Shown one piece after another: positions 39,801-51,905 of a stretch of DNA of 64,000 bases. The DNA comes from Chelydra serpentina. Lineage: Eukaryota; Chordata; Testudines; Chelydridae. The stretch spans positions 1,054,001 through 1,118,000 of the forward strand of contig JBAIAC010000027.1 of assembly GCA_037349315.1 (NCBI GenBank), read 5' to 3'. A program made the translations under genes and the position numbers. The notes below the pieces were generated by a model. The model searched no databases. It saw only the letters and a program-made list of their open reading frames with translations, and was not told where the DNA came from. Within the stretch, counting starts at the first letter, position 1. Each line of letters opens with the position of its first letter.

Positions 39801-42800
39801 CTGGCCATCACGGTGCTGGCCACCAACAAAGAGATCGAGAAAGAGGTGGAGCGGTCGGGAACCCTGGCGCTGGTGGAGCCCTTCATTGCCTCTCTGGACC
39901 CGGAGCGGTTTGCGTGCGACTTGCTGGACAGCAGTGACAACAGCCAGGGAAGGACAGCAAAGGACCTGCAGCACCTGGTGCCCTTGCTGGACAGCTCGCG
40001 GCTGGAGGCGCAGTGCATCGCCCTCTTCTACCTGTGCACGGAGGCCGCCATCAAAGCCAGGCAGAAGAAAACCAAGGTACGGCTGGGTTTGGGGGGGCTG
40101 GGTTACCTGAGACAAGTAGATGTGGGAGGAGGCAGGGCACTGAGGTTGCATCCAAGCAGCTCTGCAGCCTCTGGGAAATGGGGCATCGCTTGCTCCCCCC
40201 GTGCGCTCCCAGTTCTGCCTAGTCGGGTGCTGTGGTAGTCCTGAAATGCCCACGTGCCAGGACTGCATAGCACGACCCCGCGGGAAGGCACTCGGGGACA
40301 CAAGGATGTGATGGGTCCTGCTCTTCTGTGGCCAGATTTTCAGTGAAATCGGGGCTGCCCAGAGCCTGAAGAGGATAGTGTGTTACTCCACCAACACCAC
40401 CGCCTCATCGCTGGCCAAGAAGGCACTGCGCATGATGGGCGAGGAGGTGCCTCGACGGATCCTGCCCACCGTCTCCAGCTGGAAACCCATCGAGGTGCAG
40501 ACGTGGCTGCAACAGACTGGATTCAACAAATACTGCCAGAGCTTCCTGGTAGGGCGTGCTTGCGGGGAAAGGCCCTTTGGTGGGAACACACAAAGAACCC
40601 ACTGTGACGGGTTCGGTCACAGGGACCCCCCTTGGGACTGTCACCTGACGTGCTGAAATTACCCTTGAGCCCGTTTTCCCTGATGGCCTGGGACTCCAGA
40701 ACCTGCCTTGTTGAGCCAGACACGCTAGCCTGCTGCAGCACAGACCCAGGTCTGGTCCACACCCCCAAAGCTGCAGGTCTAACCGAAAACTGCTCAGCAG
40801 GTCACCTCTCTCCAGCACCCAGACACCCGGCTCCCAATGGGATCCAAACCCCACATAAATCCGATTTACTCTGTATAACGCTTATACAGGGTAAAGTCAT
40901 AAATTGTCCGCCCTCTAGAACACTGATAGCGAGATATGCACAGCTGTGTGCTCCCCCAGGTACTAATCACTTACTCTGGGTTTACTTATAAACAACAGTG
41001 ATTTCATTAAGTATAAAGAGTCGGATTTAAGTGGTTTCAAGAATTAACAGACAGTAGAAAGTAAGTTACCAAGCAAAATAAAACAAAACATGCAAGTCTA
41101 AGCCTAATACATTAAGAAACTGAATACTGGTAAATCTCACCCTCAGAGATGTTCCAATAAGCTTCTTTCACAGATTGATGAAGTGGGTTCTAACCCACGA
41201 AAGCTTATGCTGAAATAAATTTGTTAGTCTCAAGGGTGCCACAAGTAATCCTGTTCTTTTTTCACAGACTAGACTCCTTCTTAGTCTGGGCCCAATCCTT
41301 TCCCCTGGTACAGTCCTTGTTCCAGCTCAGGTGGTAACTAGGGGTTTTCTCATGACTACAGCCCCCTTTGTTCTGTTCCACTCCCTTTTATAGCTTTGGG
41401 ACAAAGCGGGAATCTTTTGTCTCTCTGGGTCCCCCCCACTCCAAATGGAAAGGCACCAGGTTTAAGATGGATTCCAGTACCAGGTGACATGGTCACATGT
41501 CCTGTGTGACCCCAAGCCTTCATTCTTTCCAGCCTGACTCACAGGAACACAGGAAGGCTTTCAAGTAAACAGAGCCATTTACAACTAATTGTTCTAGTTA
41601 ATGGGAGCCATCAAGATCCTAAGCCACCATCAATGGCCCACACTTTGCATAATTACAATAGGACCTTAGAGTTATACTTCATATTTCTAGTTTTAGATAC
41701 AGAATGATACATTCATACAAATAGGATGACCACGCTCAGTAGATTATAAGCTTTGTGATGATACCTTACAAGAGACCTTTTGCATAAAGCATATTCCAGT
41801 TACATTATATTTACACTCATAAGCATATTTCCATACAGCGTATGGACTGCAATATCACGCCCACCCTGTAACCGTTTGTAATAAGGAACCCTAGACGGGA
41901 CTAGGCCAGTGTCTTGTCTCACCAGTGTGTCAAGCCCCAGAGCAGGAGGCCAGCCCTCCATCCGCACGCACTACCGTTCCAGGGGAGAATCCCTGTCTGG
42001 GGCAACAAGCCACCATGTGTCACGTCTCACCCAGACCCGACAGCCAGAGCACGTTGGCATCGCAGGAACGGGAGTCTGGCGGGAGAGGCTGTCAACGAGC
42101 AGTCCCATCTCTGGATGGCAAAGAGAATGGCTTAGGGCACCGGAGCTGCCCCGTGAGCCCCCATGTGGGCTGCCCACCATACACTGCATGACCATCTCAT
42201 CCATGTCCCCAGGCTGAGCCTCCTCCCTGGCTCAGGCTCCCTGTGCATTGTGCAGCAGCCTTGGTGGGCAGCTCTGACATCTCCTCTCTTGGCAGGAGCA
42301 TGAGGTGGACGGGGACTTGCTGCTGCGACTGACGGAGACGGATCTGCGGGAAGATCTGGGGATGGCCTCTAGCATCATCCGGAAGAGGTAGGACCCTTGT
42401 GTCCCAGAGGCAGCACTGGGCGCGCCGGCCTCTCTCACAGCAGAGACAAGCGGGAGAGTCCAGGGCAAAGCCCTTCGCCTCTCCCCTCCCTTCCCTGCTG
42501 TGACAGGAGCACCACAGGCCTCTGACCTCACACTAGGAGAGGCCTGGGCTCTTGGGGCCCTGTGCCCCCGTGACTCCATCCTGCTGCCGGGGGAGTTCTC
42601 ACAGGGTGGCCAGTGCCACAGGAGTGGCTGGATGGGTGGGGAGGGGCTCTCCTTAGCACAGGAACTGGGATGGGGCTCGGTGTGCTACTCAGAAAGCTGC
42701 AGACTGACCCTGGATTCTGCTCCCCTGGCTGCAGCTCCTGCCCCTTCGCGTCTCAATGCAGAGATCTTCCACTAGTCAATCAACTGCCTGTCTGTCCGTC

Positions 42801-45155
42801 TCTCTCATGCACCCTTCACCACAGCACCTGGGCGCTCTCTCCTCTTCCCGAGTCCCTGCCTGACCCCGAGCCCCATCAAATCCTTCTCCCCCGGTGCTTA
42901 CATCCGTTGCCTTGCCAGGTTTTTCCGGGCGCTGACGGAGCTGAAGACATATGCAAATTACTCCACCTGCGACCGCAGCAACCTGGCCGACTGGCTGGGC
43001 AGCGTTGACCCCAAGTTCCGCCAGTACACGTACAACCTGGTGACTTGTGGCATCGACCGCAACTTCCTGCACCGCGTGACGGAGGAGCAGCTGCAGGAGG
43101 ACTGCCGCATCAACGTGGGCTTCCACCGCGTGCGCATTCTCTCTGCCGCCAGGGGTAAGGCCCTGCTCCCTAGACCCGGCCAGGGCTGGTCAGATCACCG
43201 GGTCGGGGGCCGGATGGGACCAATCTGGCTGCCGGGTGACCGTTCAGAGATCACCATTAACTCTTCGCTGCTTTCCACTCTCGTATCTAGAAATGCTTCA
43301 CTCTCCCCTGCCGTGCAGCGGCTGCAAATCCACCTCCGAGGGGCCCGACGTGTTTATCAGCTACCGACGGAGCACTGGCTCCCAGCTGGCCAGGTGAGTG
43401 CCGAGGGGATCGCCCCACCGGACCCACTCCAGGGGAAGGCGCAACGGGCCCCGTTCTGCGTCACGGTGCTGATGGCTTAGGAATGACCCAGGCTCCCTCT
43501 GCGGACAGCGGTGCAGGCTGCAGCCCCACTGGGCAGAGCAGCAGCGGAGGGGACACTGCCTGAAGGCTCAGTGAGAGCAGAGCAGATTGGAAGGGGAATT
43601 CAGTCCCCGAACCCCATCCTGCTTCCCTGTTGATGCTGACTTGCACCGTCCTCATTCGACACCTCCGGTGGCCCAGTCAGAGGCAAGGCTTAAAGCCTCC
43701 CTCCCTGTTAGTTCTGGGACAGCCTGGGCAGGCCTGAGCCAGCAGCACCGGTCTGGAGGGCTGCAGCTGGCTCCATGGAAGCCTGTTCTCTGCTCCTCTA
43801 TCTCACGGTGCCCCCGGCTGAGAGGACAAGGGCAGGGTGCCCCAGGAGGTGCCCTGATGGTGCCTCTCTTGCCCCAGCCTGCTGAAGGTCCATCTGCAGC
43901 TGCATGGCTTCAGTGTGTTCATAGATGTGGAGAAGCTGGAGGCGGGGAAGTTCGAGGACAAGCTGATCCAGAGCGTGATGAGCGCCCGCAACTTCGTGCT
44001 GGTTCTCTCGCCAAACACGCTGGATAAGTGCATGGGGGACCCTGACCGCAAGGACTGGGTGCACAAGGTGAGAACCCCCGGGCAGGAGCTCAGAGGAGTG
44101 GGGGGCTGGAGATGGCTCTGGCTCCCACGCGGGAGCCATGGGCTAAGCTCTGGACTTTCCCCGCAGGAAATCGTGACAGCCCTGAGCTGCGGGAAGAACG
44201 TCATCCCTGTGGCTGACCATTTTGAGTGGCCTGATCCACAGGATCTTCCTGAGGACATGAGGGCTGTCCTGAAATTTAACGGCATCAAGTAAGTGCAGGC
44301 GGGGCCCTGTCCCAGCCGTGCTCTGGGTGGCTGCTGACTTGGGAGGAGCGCGGGCAGCGCGATGCAGTCTTGGGGCGGTGAGGGTGAGAGAGCAGATGCA
44401 GGCCGCTGAGCGTCACCAGTTCAGGGCAGGGGGTGCCGGCCTCTCTGCAGCTGGGACCCATCTCATCTGGGAGGTGGAATTCTCTTCTCCTGGTCTCCCT
44501 TGAAATAATTCTCCTCCCTCCTTGGCGTTTTGGCCCCTCACATCTTGTGTCTCCTGTTGTCCTTCAGCCAAGCAGGGCAGACTGAGCTCCATCCACCCCT
44601 CCTCCCGACCCAATCGCTCCAGCTCCTTCCTTGCTCCTGACGTTCTTCGCTGAGCTCTGCTTGCCCCTAGTGCAGGATCCCGGACGTGGTGCCCAGCCCC
44701 CGGGGCCCCTTGGCACTTTGAATGGCATCCCCGGAGGGGCGGTGGGGTCTGTACCATGCACGTGGCCCAGGCTTCCCAGGGTTGAGAGGCACCTCACTAC
44801 CGCGGGGCCAGAGCATGAGGGAGCCTTTTCTGTGCCACTGGGGTCTGACAGTGCCCGTGGCCTGGACACACTGAACAGCATCGGGGGGGATGGGAGGTGT
44901 CTGACGGTGCCCGTGGCCTGGCGCATCGAGCTCACCTGCAGACTTTTGAGTCCATCGAGCAGGGTGTGATAGTCCGTTTTCTCCCTCGGATGCAGATGGT
45001 CCCATGAGTACCAGGAGGCCACAATTGAGAAGATTATCCGCTTCCTCCAGGGCCGCTCATCCCGGGATTCTTCAGCTGGCTCAGAGAACAGCCTGGAGTG
45101 TGCAGCCCCCCTCGGGCAGACCTACAACCAGGCGGTGCCGCCCCATATCCTCTAG
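33885..45155 (+). CDS. SARM1: SARM1 NAD+ hydrolase, complete
   Basis: Nine exons: 33885-34339, 39458-40076, 40336-40548, 42296-42387, 42919-43154, 43291-43393, 43878-44067, 44167-44288 and 44996-45155; phases close to 730 codons (729 aa; human about 724). It starts with a mitochondrial-type hydrophobic/basic leader ([15 protein letters not shown]). The autoinhibitory ARM domain covers residues ~60-395; VEEAW and GRD in exon 1 match the NAD+-binding allosteric region. SAM1 (exons 3-4, from [10 protein letters not shown]) and SAM2 (exon 5, [10 protein letters not shown]) form the octameric ring. The TIR domain (exons 6-9, PDVFISYRR to KIIRFLQGR) cleaves NAD+; the catalytic glutamate in WVHKE is encoded by the first codon of exon 8 (residue 637, equivalent to human Glu642). 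SARM1 executes axon degeneration when NMN rises relative to NAD+. All key residues I can check are intact. Confidence 0.97.
34360..35080. repeat. Higher-order C-rich minisatellite in SARM1 intron 1
   Basis: A short CAGAGCCCTCCTCCCCCCAG unit is nested in larger repeats marked by ACCTCCACAGAGCCCCCCAT at 34431, 34551, 34682, 34834 and 34954, giving higher-order periods of 120, 131, 152 and 120 bp. The minus strand is G-rich. Long open frames on both strands here (up to about 300 codons) are products of the repeat. Confidence 0.9.
35080..36827. other. SARM1 intron 1, middle part
   Basis: C/A-rich low-complexity sequence continues to about 35350 and then gives way to unique-looking intronic sequence. 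No exon or repeat family recognised. Confidence 0.5.
36836..37222. mobile_element. hAT-like MITE in SARM1 intron 1
   Basis: Ends CAGAACCGTAACTAGG and CCTCGTTACGGCCCTG are imperfect inverted repeats. The flanks GCTGGCAG (36828-36835) and GGTGGCAG (37223-37230) agree at 7 of 8 positions, as expected of an aged hAT target duplication. The interior contains a large imperfect palindrome built of GCCGCCGAAGC / GCTTCGGCGGC words and a run of about 17 G near 37062. Confidence 0.75.
37231..39457. other. SARM1 intron 1, 3' part
   Basis: No exon, known repeat or RNA gene was recognised. A short AT-rich patch with TTAATTAG at 38180-38187 is noted but is too small to interpret. Confidence 0.4.
40603..41859. 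mobile_element. Solo LTR-like element in SARM1 intron 3
   Basis: The element begins TGTGACGG and ends ATCACG, close to the TG...CA ends of retroviral LTRs, and is flanked by the 5-bp direct repeat CCCAC (40598-40602 and 41860-41864). It has no internal coding region, so it would be a solo LTR of an endogenous retrovirus-type element, about 1.17 kb once a nested 85-bp Penelope-type insertion is removed. The last base would be a change from the usual CA. The orientation is not certain. Confidence 0.6.
41175..41259 (+). mobile_element. Penelope-like fragment: hammerhead plus tail, nested in LTR
   Basis: An 85-bp insertion with the 9-bp duplication TTTCACAGA on both sides (41166-41174 and 41260-41268). 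It consists of a hammerhead-ribozyme-like core (TGATGA, a stem of GTGGG/CCCAC, GAAA, GCTTATGC) followed by the AATAAATTTGTTAGTCTC tail also found at 62.3 kb. The core carries two changes from an active form: the leading C of CTGATGA is T, and the base at the expected cleavage position is G. Confidence 0.75.
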
Positions 45156-45735
45156 GGCAGTGTTGTTCAACCAGGGACCGGCTTGCTGCTTTCCTGAACT
45201 GCATCTGGGAGATCTCCGGGCCCGGCGGCTGAGAAACACGGTGCTAGGGATTTCCCAGAAGAGCTCTCCCCAAGTGGGGTTAAATCCTTCCCGTTAGAGC
45301 TTCCTGCTTCCAGGGCTGCCCCCGGGGCCTATCCCTGAGGGACCTGGCCCACTTCCTTGGCTCAGCCAGTGCAAGGGGAAGGGCCCTTGGCGAGGACTCT
45401 CCAATTACCCTCCCATCCTAGAATTCAGCCCCGGCACCGACAGGGACGTTCTCCCCTTGAGAGCAATGACCACTTCCTATCTGCCTCCTACAGCTGAGCC
45501 TGTGGGGGACGGACAAGAGGGTCTGTCCCAATGCCCGTTCCCCTTCCCTCGCCATGACGCCCACTCCTCTGACTGCCCCAGCCTGCAGAGAAAGTGATGG
45601 AGAGCACAGACCCCACCCAGGCATGGGGGGAGGGGGCAGGGGTTTGCAGCCCAGCCCAGAGATGCGTGCAGGAAGGAGGGGAGCTGCAGGGTGGGAGGGG
45701 GAGGAAGGGGCAGTGGAGAGGAAGTGGCCCATGAG
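45156..45735. other. SARM1 3' flank
   Basis: It should contain the SARM1 3'UTR. No canonical AATAAA was found in the first kilobase on the plus strand. A short piece near 45165-45245 resembles a worn interspersed repeat. Confidence 0.4.
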
Positions 45736-46089
45736 TAAGGCTACGATTTAGTCACGGGTATTTTTAGTAAGTCACGGACAGGTCAGGGGCAATAACCTAA
45801 AAGTCACAGCCCGTGACCCGTCCATGACGTTTACTAAAACACCCGGTGCTGAGGGGGGAAGGGGGCTCCAGCAGTCGCTGCTGCTCCGGGGAGTGGGGGT
45901 CGGCCTGGGGCCCTGCCGCCGCTGCTCTGGGCAGTGCCTGGGGATGCCCGAGCCTAGGCCAGCGTTGCCGGTCCTAGGGCCACCCCAGCTGCTTGGGCGG
46001 CCCTGGGCTCAGCCGCACCAGCCGCTGCAGCTGTGGAAGTCCCGGAGAGTCACAGAATCCGTGTCTTCCGTGAAAGACTCGCAGCCTTA
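45736..46089. mobile_element. hAT-type MITE with exact target duplication
   Basis: Ends TAAGGCTACGA and GCAGCCTTA are flanked by exact CCCATGAG (45728-45735 and 46090-46097). The 5' arm is itself palindromic (GTCACGG...CCGTGAC). 354 bp, GC-rich centre, no coding capacity. Confidence 0.9.
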
Positions 46090-46097
46090 CCCATGAG

Positions 46098-48165
46098 CTG
46101 TGTATTCACGAGGACTTCACAAGGGAGCACCCTGCAGCCGGCACAGGCTGCCCTGCACACTCCGGCTCAGGTGGCTACCACAGCCTGCACTTACAGCCCT
46201 GTAGGGTGCCTGGGCAGCAGCTCAGGGAGAGGCCAAATGAAAGCAAAGCCCCGGAGCCATCCCCTTGTTTTATGTCAGGTCCTTACAACCTGCCTGGGTG
46301 GAGACCTCCCCTCCCTCCTCCTGGCCTCTCACCACATGGTGCCCTTCACCGTCAGGCCCGGGGAGCCTTTTGCTTCTAGCTCAGGTAGGAATCTTTCCCG
46401 GGGCCTTTGCAAAGTGCATTTTGTTTTTAGCACCTGATCTCTCAGTTCTTGCCACTCTGGTGCCATTAAGGTGCTGTCAGGCCCGCGTGTGCAGGGCACA
46501 AGGGCCAGGGCTGACTGCACGGGGCCCAGAGAGCGCGCTGCTGGGCGGGGCGTGGAAGGACGTTAGCTGCTGTATTGTACCTGGGGGATCATTATACACC
46601 GGCAAGGCACTGGGCTGTGGCTGTGCTTTATTCCTCCGTCTCTGGTCTTCACTCCAGATTTGTCACGGCACCTGCTCCTCTCCGAGGGAGCTTGCTGGCG
46701 TGTAGCCCAGTGGGGCTGGGTGAGCTTCCCTCGGAGCTCGGCTGTGCCTAGGCTCCAGCGTTAAGTGAAGGGCCATTTCCCCCGGCCATATCCTTTGCAC
46801 ATTCAAAATCAGCCAGCAGCTACTCAGCCCAAAGGGGATTGGGGATGGGGGCAGAGGCCATTGGCGAGGCAGACGGGGGTTTCCTGGGTGTGAGGACGGG
46901 CTGATAGCAGGACCTTGCAAGATGTGGGGCCAGGCACAGCTGGCCCATACACCCTGGGCCCTGTTCACGGGGGTGGAAGTGGGCTCAGCAGCCTGTACTG
47001 TGGCCGGAGCTCAAACACGGGGCTTGTTTGCTTTACTTTTGCCCTTTTCTGTGGGTGCACAGAGAAGCCTGATGCCAGACAGCCAATGCTAGATGGTCTC
47101 AGCTCGCTGTGCTGACACACAGTTTGGGTTCTCATCCCACCCTGCCCGAGAACCTCTGATCTTTGGCTGCGGCTGGAAGCGGCTCTTAACAGGCCCCTTT
47201 CTGACGCAGGAACTGGCCAGGGGGTTTTCTTGGAGGAGATTTCGTCACCTCCAAAGGGGTCCCCATGCTCCAGGCTGAAGCTGGCTACTTGTGGCCACGC
47301 CAGGCAGAGCCCTGTCCTAGGAAAAGGAAGGTCATTGACCTGTTGAGCAGTGACAGCATGCTCCCCCCTGCACACCCAGCAAGACAGGCTTCCAGCTGCA
47401 GGTGACAGACGCACAATGTGCCCGGATGGCCAACAGAGGGCGCTCCTCAGGTACCAGACATCACTCCTCGTCCCCATGTCCGTGCGTCTCACTGCAGCTC
47501 TCCTGCCTGTTCTTTCCTGCTTCCATTCACCGCAGAGCGCGCCGCAACCGCTTCCAGCCCGCGTGGCATCAGGCGCCCCGCAGGGTAAACACACAGGTGC
47601 GTCTGCACAGCACTGTGTGTACGGGGACCGCAGGCAGCCTGAAGGGCAGGAGCCTCCCACCCGAGTGCTGAACGGGCTGCTTAGGCCCAGCAATGCCGCG
47701 GTGCAGTGACATCCACCGAGCCGCTCTGCCCACAAGCCGGCAGGCTCCAGCCACACGAGACGGGTCCAAAGAAACGGATGCGGTGAAGGAGCATTTACCA
47801 AGTATTCATTATTCATGAGTGGAGATGACGGGTTCCTGAATCATGAATTGCTTTCAATTAGAGGCACTGGGGTCGAGCGAGTGACGCACGGGCCAGCAGC
47901 GGGTGGGGAGGCGCAGCAATGCGATCAGCGACAAAGAGCCATAGGCCCAGGGACCCGGCTTGCCTAGGCTCTGCTCCCTCCGGCCTGCCCCTCCCTGCCA
48001 CCCAGGCCTAGAGGGTGGGGATAGCCCAGCTCAGGTCACTTTGGGACTGGAATGGAGATTCCAACCCCAGCAGCATTGCAGGCCCCACTCAGGCCATCTG
48101 ATCCCGAGAGTCTCCTCCTCGTGCGGTGAATGAAGGGACGCTGCACTGGCCCAGAGGCACCTGCG
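46098..48165. other. SARM1-SLC46A1 intergenic, first part
   Basis: No supported exon. An AT-rich patch at 47790-47870 (TATTCATTATTCATGAG, GAATTGCTTTCAATTAGAGG) stands out from the GC-rich flanks and could be a conserved element, but I have no further evidence. Confidence 0.4.
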
Positions 48166-48169
48166 TGGA

Positions 48170-48620
48170 TTTTAGGTCGAGGGCACTATTGTTCTTCAGG
48201 GCCAGCCAAACTTGTCCTTCGGGAAGGCACGAACCACCAGGCTGTAGGAAATGCCAGCTAGTACAGGATGCTGCAGTACGTCTCCTCAGCACCATTGGCT
48301 ATTGTGAGCCCATCCGGCCTGTCCTCCACCCTTTACACTGGCTTCCCATAGCCAAGAGAGTGAAGGACAAGGACCTGTAAAGGTCTAAGGCACGGGGTGA
48401 GCGCCTGGCCAACAACTCCACCTCTCGGGCACAGTGGAACGTCCTGCCATGAGGATAAAGCTGGTCAGTGTGGGAGACAGAGCTTGCTGGGGGGCTGGTC
48501 TGAGACTGTGCACAAACTCCCCCGGGAGCTAAGGACCAGCCCAAACTCCCAATCCCAGCACCAGAGGCACTGCTCCCACCTGCCTTCTCGAACACAAAGA
48601 GCAGCATAGACATAGCGAGG
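48170..48620 (+). mobile_element. L2/CR1-like LINE remnant (RT C-terminus)
   Basis: The plus-strand frame at 48240-48380 reads CQLVQDAAVRLLSTIG...PIRPVLHPLHWLPIA, the typical post-RT motif of L2-clade and related LINEs (QNAAARLLT...HITPVLRSLHWLPV). Decayed continuation runs to about 48600. Not a host gene. Confidence 0.75.
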
Positions 48621-49690
48621 GGGGAACCTACCAAACCATTCCACTGCCCACATATCCTCTCCTGGAACGAGGATGAGAGAATGGCTAGCCATGTTGCTTA
48701 ATGCATGAGTAGAAGGTGCTCAGGTACTAGGGTGCTGAGGGCAATACAAGAACCTGTATAATACAGGATAGAAAGGCTCCCAGCCTCCCTTTTACCCTGG
48801 CCCTGGATGTCCCGGGCTGGGCTTGGGATTAATGGGAGCATGGCGCTCATTGTATTCGAAGGACACCCACACCTGCTGCTCACAGACACGCCATGGTAGG
48901 TCGTGCATTGGCCCCATGCTTGAGGATCTGGGGGGGGTGAGCCTAGAAACACTTGTTTAAACAAAACGAGCTGTTCTTCTTCCAGAAATCCTATTGGATT
49001 CTTCCGTTATACACACTGGGTGACTGACACAAGGCCAGCACGGTGGGAGCAGTGAAACTGAACTGTATAGACACTGCCAGCTGGTGACATTGGCCAGGAA
49101 AACGGACTTGCAGCCCAGTGGGATCAGCTAGGATTTAGTGGCCTGGTGCTGCATTGAGGAATTCAGATACAAATTCATCCACAAACCTGAACTCCTGGCA
49201 TGCCCTGTTTGCAGGGAAAGTCAGTGTTAGCCCTAAGATCGGAGATGCCCAGGCAGCCCCAGCACTGAGCTTTACACTGACATTCATACAATGGGCCCAG
49301 TGGGATCAGATCAGGCTCCTAAAGCATCCGACAACTGCTCTACTTCTCCCATTTTCCCCTCACATACCTTCCTGCTCCATGTACCTGCTCTCCCCATTCC
49401 CCGCCTGAGCAGGGGCTAAACGAGCGCTTGTGTTGATTTGGCAAATACTGCCTGTAAATATAAAATGCAGTAACAGAATCAGAGCTGCTGTGAGCTTCAC
49501 CCCAGTGGCCAGGAAAAGGTTAACCTAGTATGTAGTTGCTGCTAGCAAGTCTCAGGGGATCATCTCTAATCTTTATGGCTCCAGCCTCTTTGATGAGCTC
49601 ATTCTACACCTGGCATCAGATTATTTGCTGCTGCTTTTCACTCCAAAGTCTTCAACCCAAGAGAGAAAAGCAGGAGACTAATGGAGAGAG
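48620..49690. other. Intergenic, nothing recognised
   Basis: No exon with domain support, no tRNA or other RNA gene, no repeat family that I can name. Confidence 0.4.
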
Positions 49691-50195
49691 ATAAGCGGGG
49701 AAAGAAGTCTGGACAAACTGGAGAGAGTCCACAGGACAGCAACACAAACGATAAAAGGTTTAGAAAACCTGACGTATGAGGAAACATTTAAAAAATGTTT
49801 AGTCTTGTGTAAGAAGACAGTCTTCTGTGTTAATGGCTGTTATCAAGAGGAAGGTATTATAAAGAGGCTGTGTTAATGGCTGTTATCAAGAGGATGGTAT
49901 TATAAAGAGGATGTGTTAAGGGCTGTTATCAAGAGGATGGGTTCGCTGGGTTCACTGAAGGTAGGACAAGAAGTAAGGGGCTTAATCTGCAGGAAGGGAG
50001 CGTTAGGTCCGATATTAGGAACAGCTTTCTAACTGTAAGGATAGTTATGTTTTGGAATGTGTTGCCACTGTAGGATCCCCATCCCTGGAAGTGTTTAGAA
50101 ACAGGCACCTGTCACACATGGTCGAGGTTTACTTGGTCCTGCCTCAGCAGCCGCTCAAGGTTCCTTCCCCCCTTACATTTTTATGATTCTATAAA
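49690..50195 (+). mobile_element. CR1 LINE 3' end, sense
   Basis: GACAAACTGGAGAGAGTCCA, GATAAAAGGTTTAGAAAACC, GTAGGACAAGAAGTAAGGGG and GAGGTTTACTTGGTCCTGCC follow in CR1 order. A local 48-bp tandem duplication (GGCTGTTATCAAGAGGA, at about 49830, 49878 and 49921) occurs inside. Confidence 0.85.
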
Positions 50196-51905
50196 ACAGC
50201 TCTGCTGCCAAGGCCAGCCTTTATGGGCCATGAGCGGGACTAGGGACTTGCTATTCTGGGAATGAGCAATCTTGTCCTTGTGGTGAAGCTGATTACAGAA
50301 CAGCACAGGGCCCTGGAGTTTATCAGCAGTGCCCCTTAGTTACTGTACAGATCATATATTCAAGGGGAAACAAGTTGAACAGCTGTGAAGGCTTTGAACA
50401 CGTGGCCTGGGGAGCGGTGGCACTACCCCAGCAGGGGACAGCTGAGCAAGTGACAGCGTGAAGACATGATGGCGGGAAGCAGAGCAGCAGTCAGCTCGCT
50501 GGCAGAAGATTACGTCCCACAGAACATGATTTCCCCCTGCAAACGCAGCCCCCTGCTCTGCTCCCCCGTCCAGCTCAGCCTAGTGATAGGATGAGATTGG
50601 TCCGGACTCTGCCATTCACTTATTCTGTGGCCTTGGGAAGTCACTTAATCCAGTTACTGAACTTAGGTGCCCACAGTTATGGATGTGGGGACAGGTTTAG
50701 CTTTAACCCGTCGACCTCAGGCTTCTAGCCTGCACTGCCCACCTTTGCAAAGAACTTTGAAATCCTGGGCTGTAGGGCACTAGAAGGGCCCAGTGTTACT
50801 TGCCTTGGCACGTCCCCATCAGCGCAGCTTCTCCTCTGTGGCACACACTGCACTGCAGCTGACGCCAACACCCGTCTGAGAACAGCCGAGCTCCACGGGA
50901 CGTGTGTGCACTGCCATCAGTGCTTCCATGGATGGGCTCTGCAGCTAGCCAGGCAGGGAGAATGTCCCCCCAGGCTCACGCACACTCCCGGGAAGACGTG
51001 TTTCTCACTCTCAGCATTGCTGCAAGAGCCTGGCCTGAGCAGTAATGTGCCGAACAAGGCTGTTCTCCTGATGCAGATGGGGGCCTTGGGCCGGTCTCCC
51101 TCCCTCTACAATCTATTCAGCCAGTGCTGGGCTTCCTCTACTTCCGCTCTGCCCTTCAGGGGCCGTCTCCTCTGGGAGGGAGAGGTGCATTTGGTTTCTT
51201 TTTCCATACTAATGGCTTATTGACCACTCAACAAGGTAGAGCTCAGTGGGGAATTTGCTCCCTGGCATCACCCTCAGCCCCTCAGCAGGAGAGCACATTC
51301 CCCCATGGGCCACCCAGCATGGCCTGTTAGGTCTCCCTCCTCTGTCACCTGCAAATGGGCATCAACAGCATCTCTTTCTACTCCTTTATTTTTAAAATTG
51401 CTTGTGTTTTCCCAGACAGGCCGAGCCAGCAGGACCATGAGGAGCTATCCCTGCTGGCTGATTAAAGCCACGATTTCCAGCTACTTGGAACTTTAAATAA
51501 TCAAGAACCTTAGAGATCTCTCACGCTCATTGGTCAAATCTTCCCAGCAGAATAAGCAGCAGCTTTCTGACCGGCTTGCTCAGCCATACGAGTCATTTTC
51601 TTTTGGTGAATCAGTGCTTAGCCTTGGGGGGTGGAGGGGGGGGGGTGGCGAGATCAGGAAGCATCCGTAAAGTGACCATATTCGGGTGTCGTGTCCGAGA
51701 TTTCTATCCACCTAAGAGAGAATGGACAGCATCAGAGAATGGACAGCATCTGCCTGCACAAAGCAAGGGCTTTAACATCTCAAGGGATCAGAGAGGAAAT
51801 GGCCCTGCACAAGGCCAGCAGTTAAAGTGCTTCTCCTGTAAACCCCACCCCGGCCTGCCTCCCAGAGCCACCAGCACTGACAAGCTCGAAAGCAGCCTCA
51901 CCACT
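50195..51905. other. Intergenic, nothing recognised
   Basis: Searched for the missing last coding exon of SLC46A1 on the minus strand without a convincing match. TTTATT at 51385-51390 could serve as its poly(A) signal (AATAAA on minus). A G-run lies near 51635. Confidence 0.35.

Noticed and set aside
48126..48380. Frame with an LHWLPIAKRV motif
   Set aside because: It is a post-RT segment of an L2-like LINE, not a host protein.
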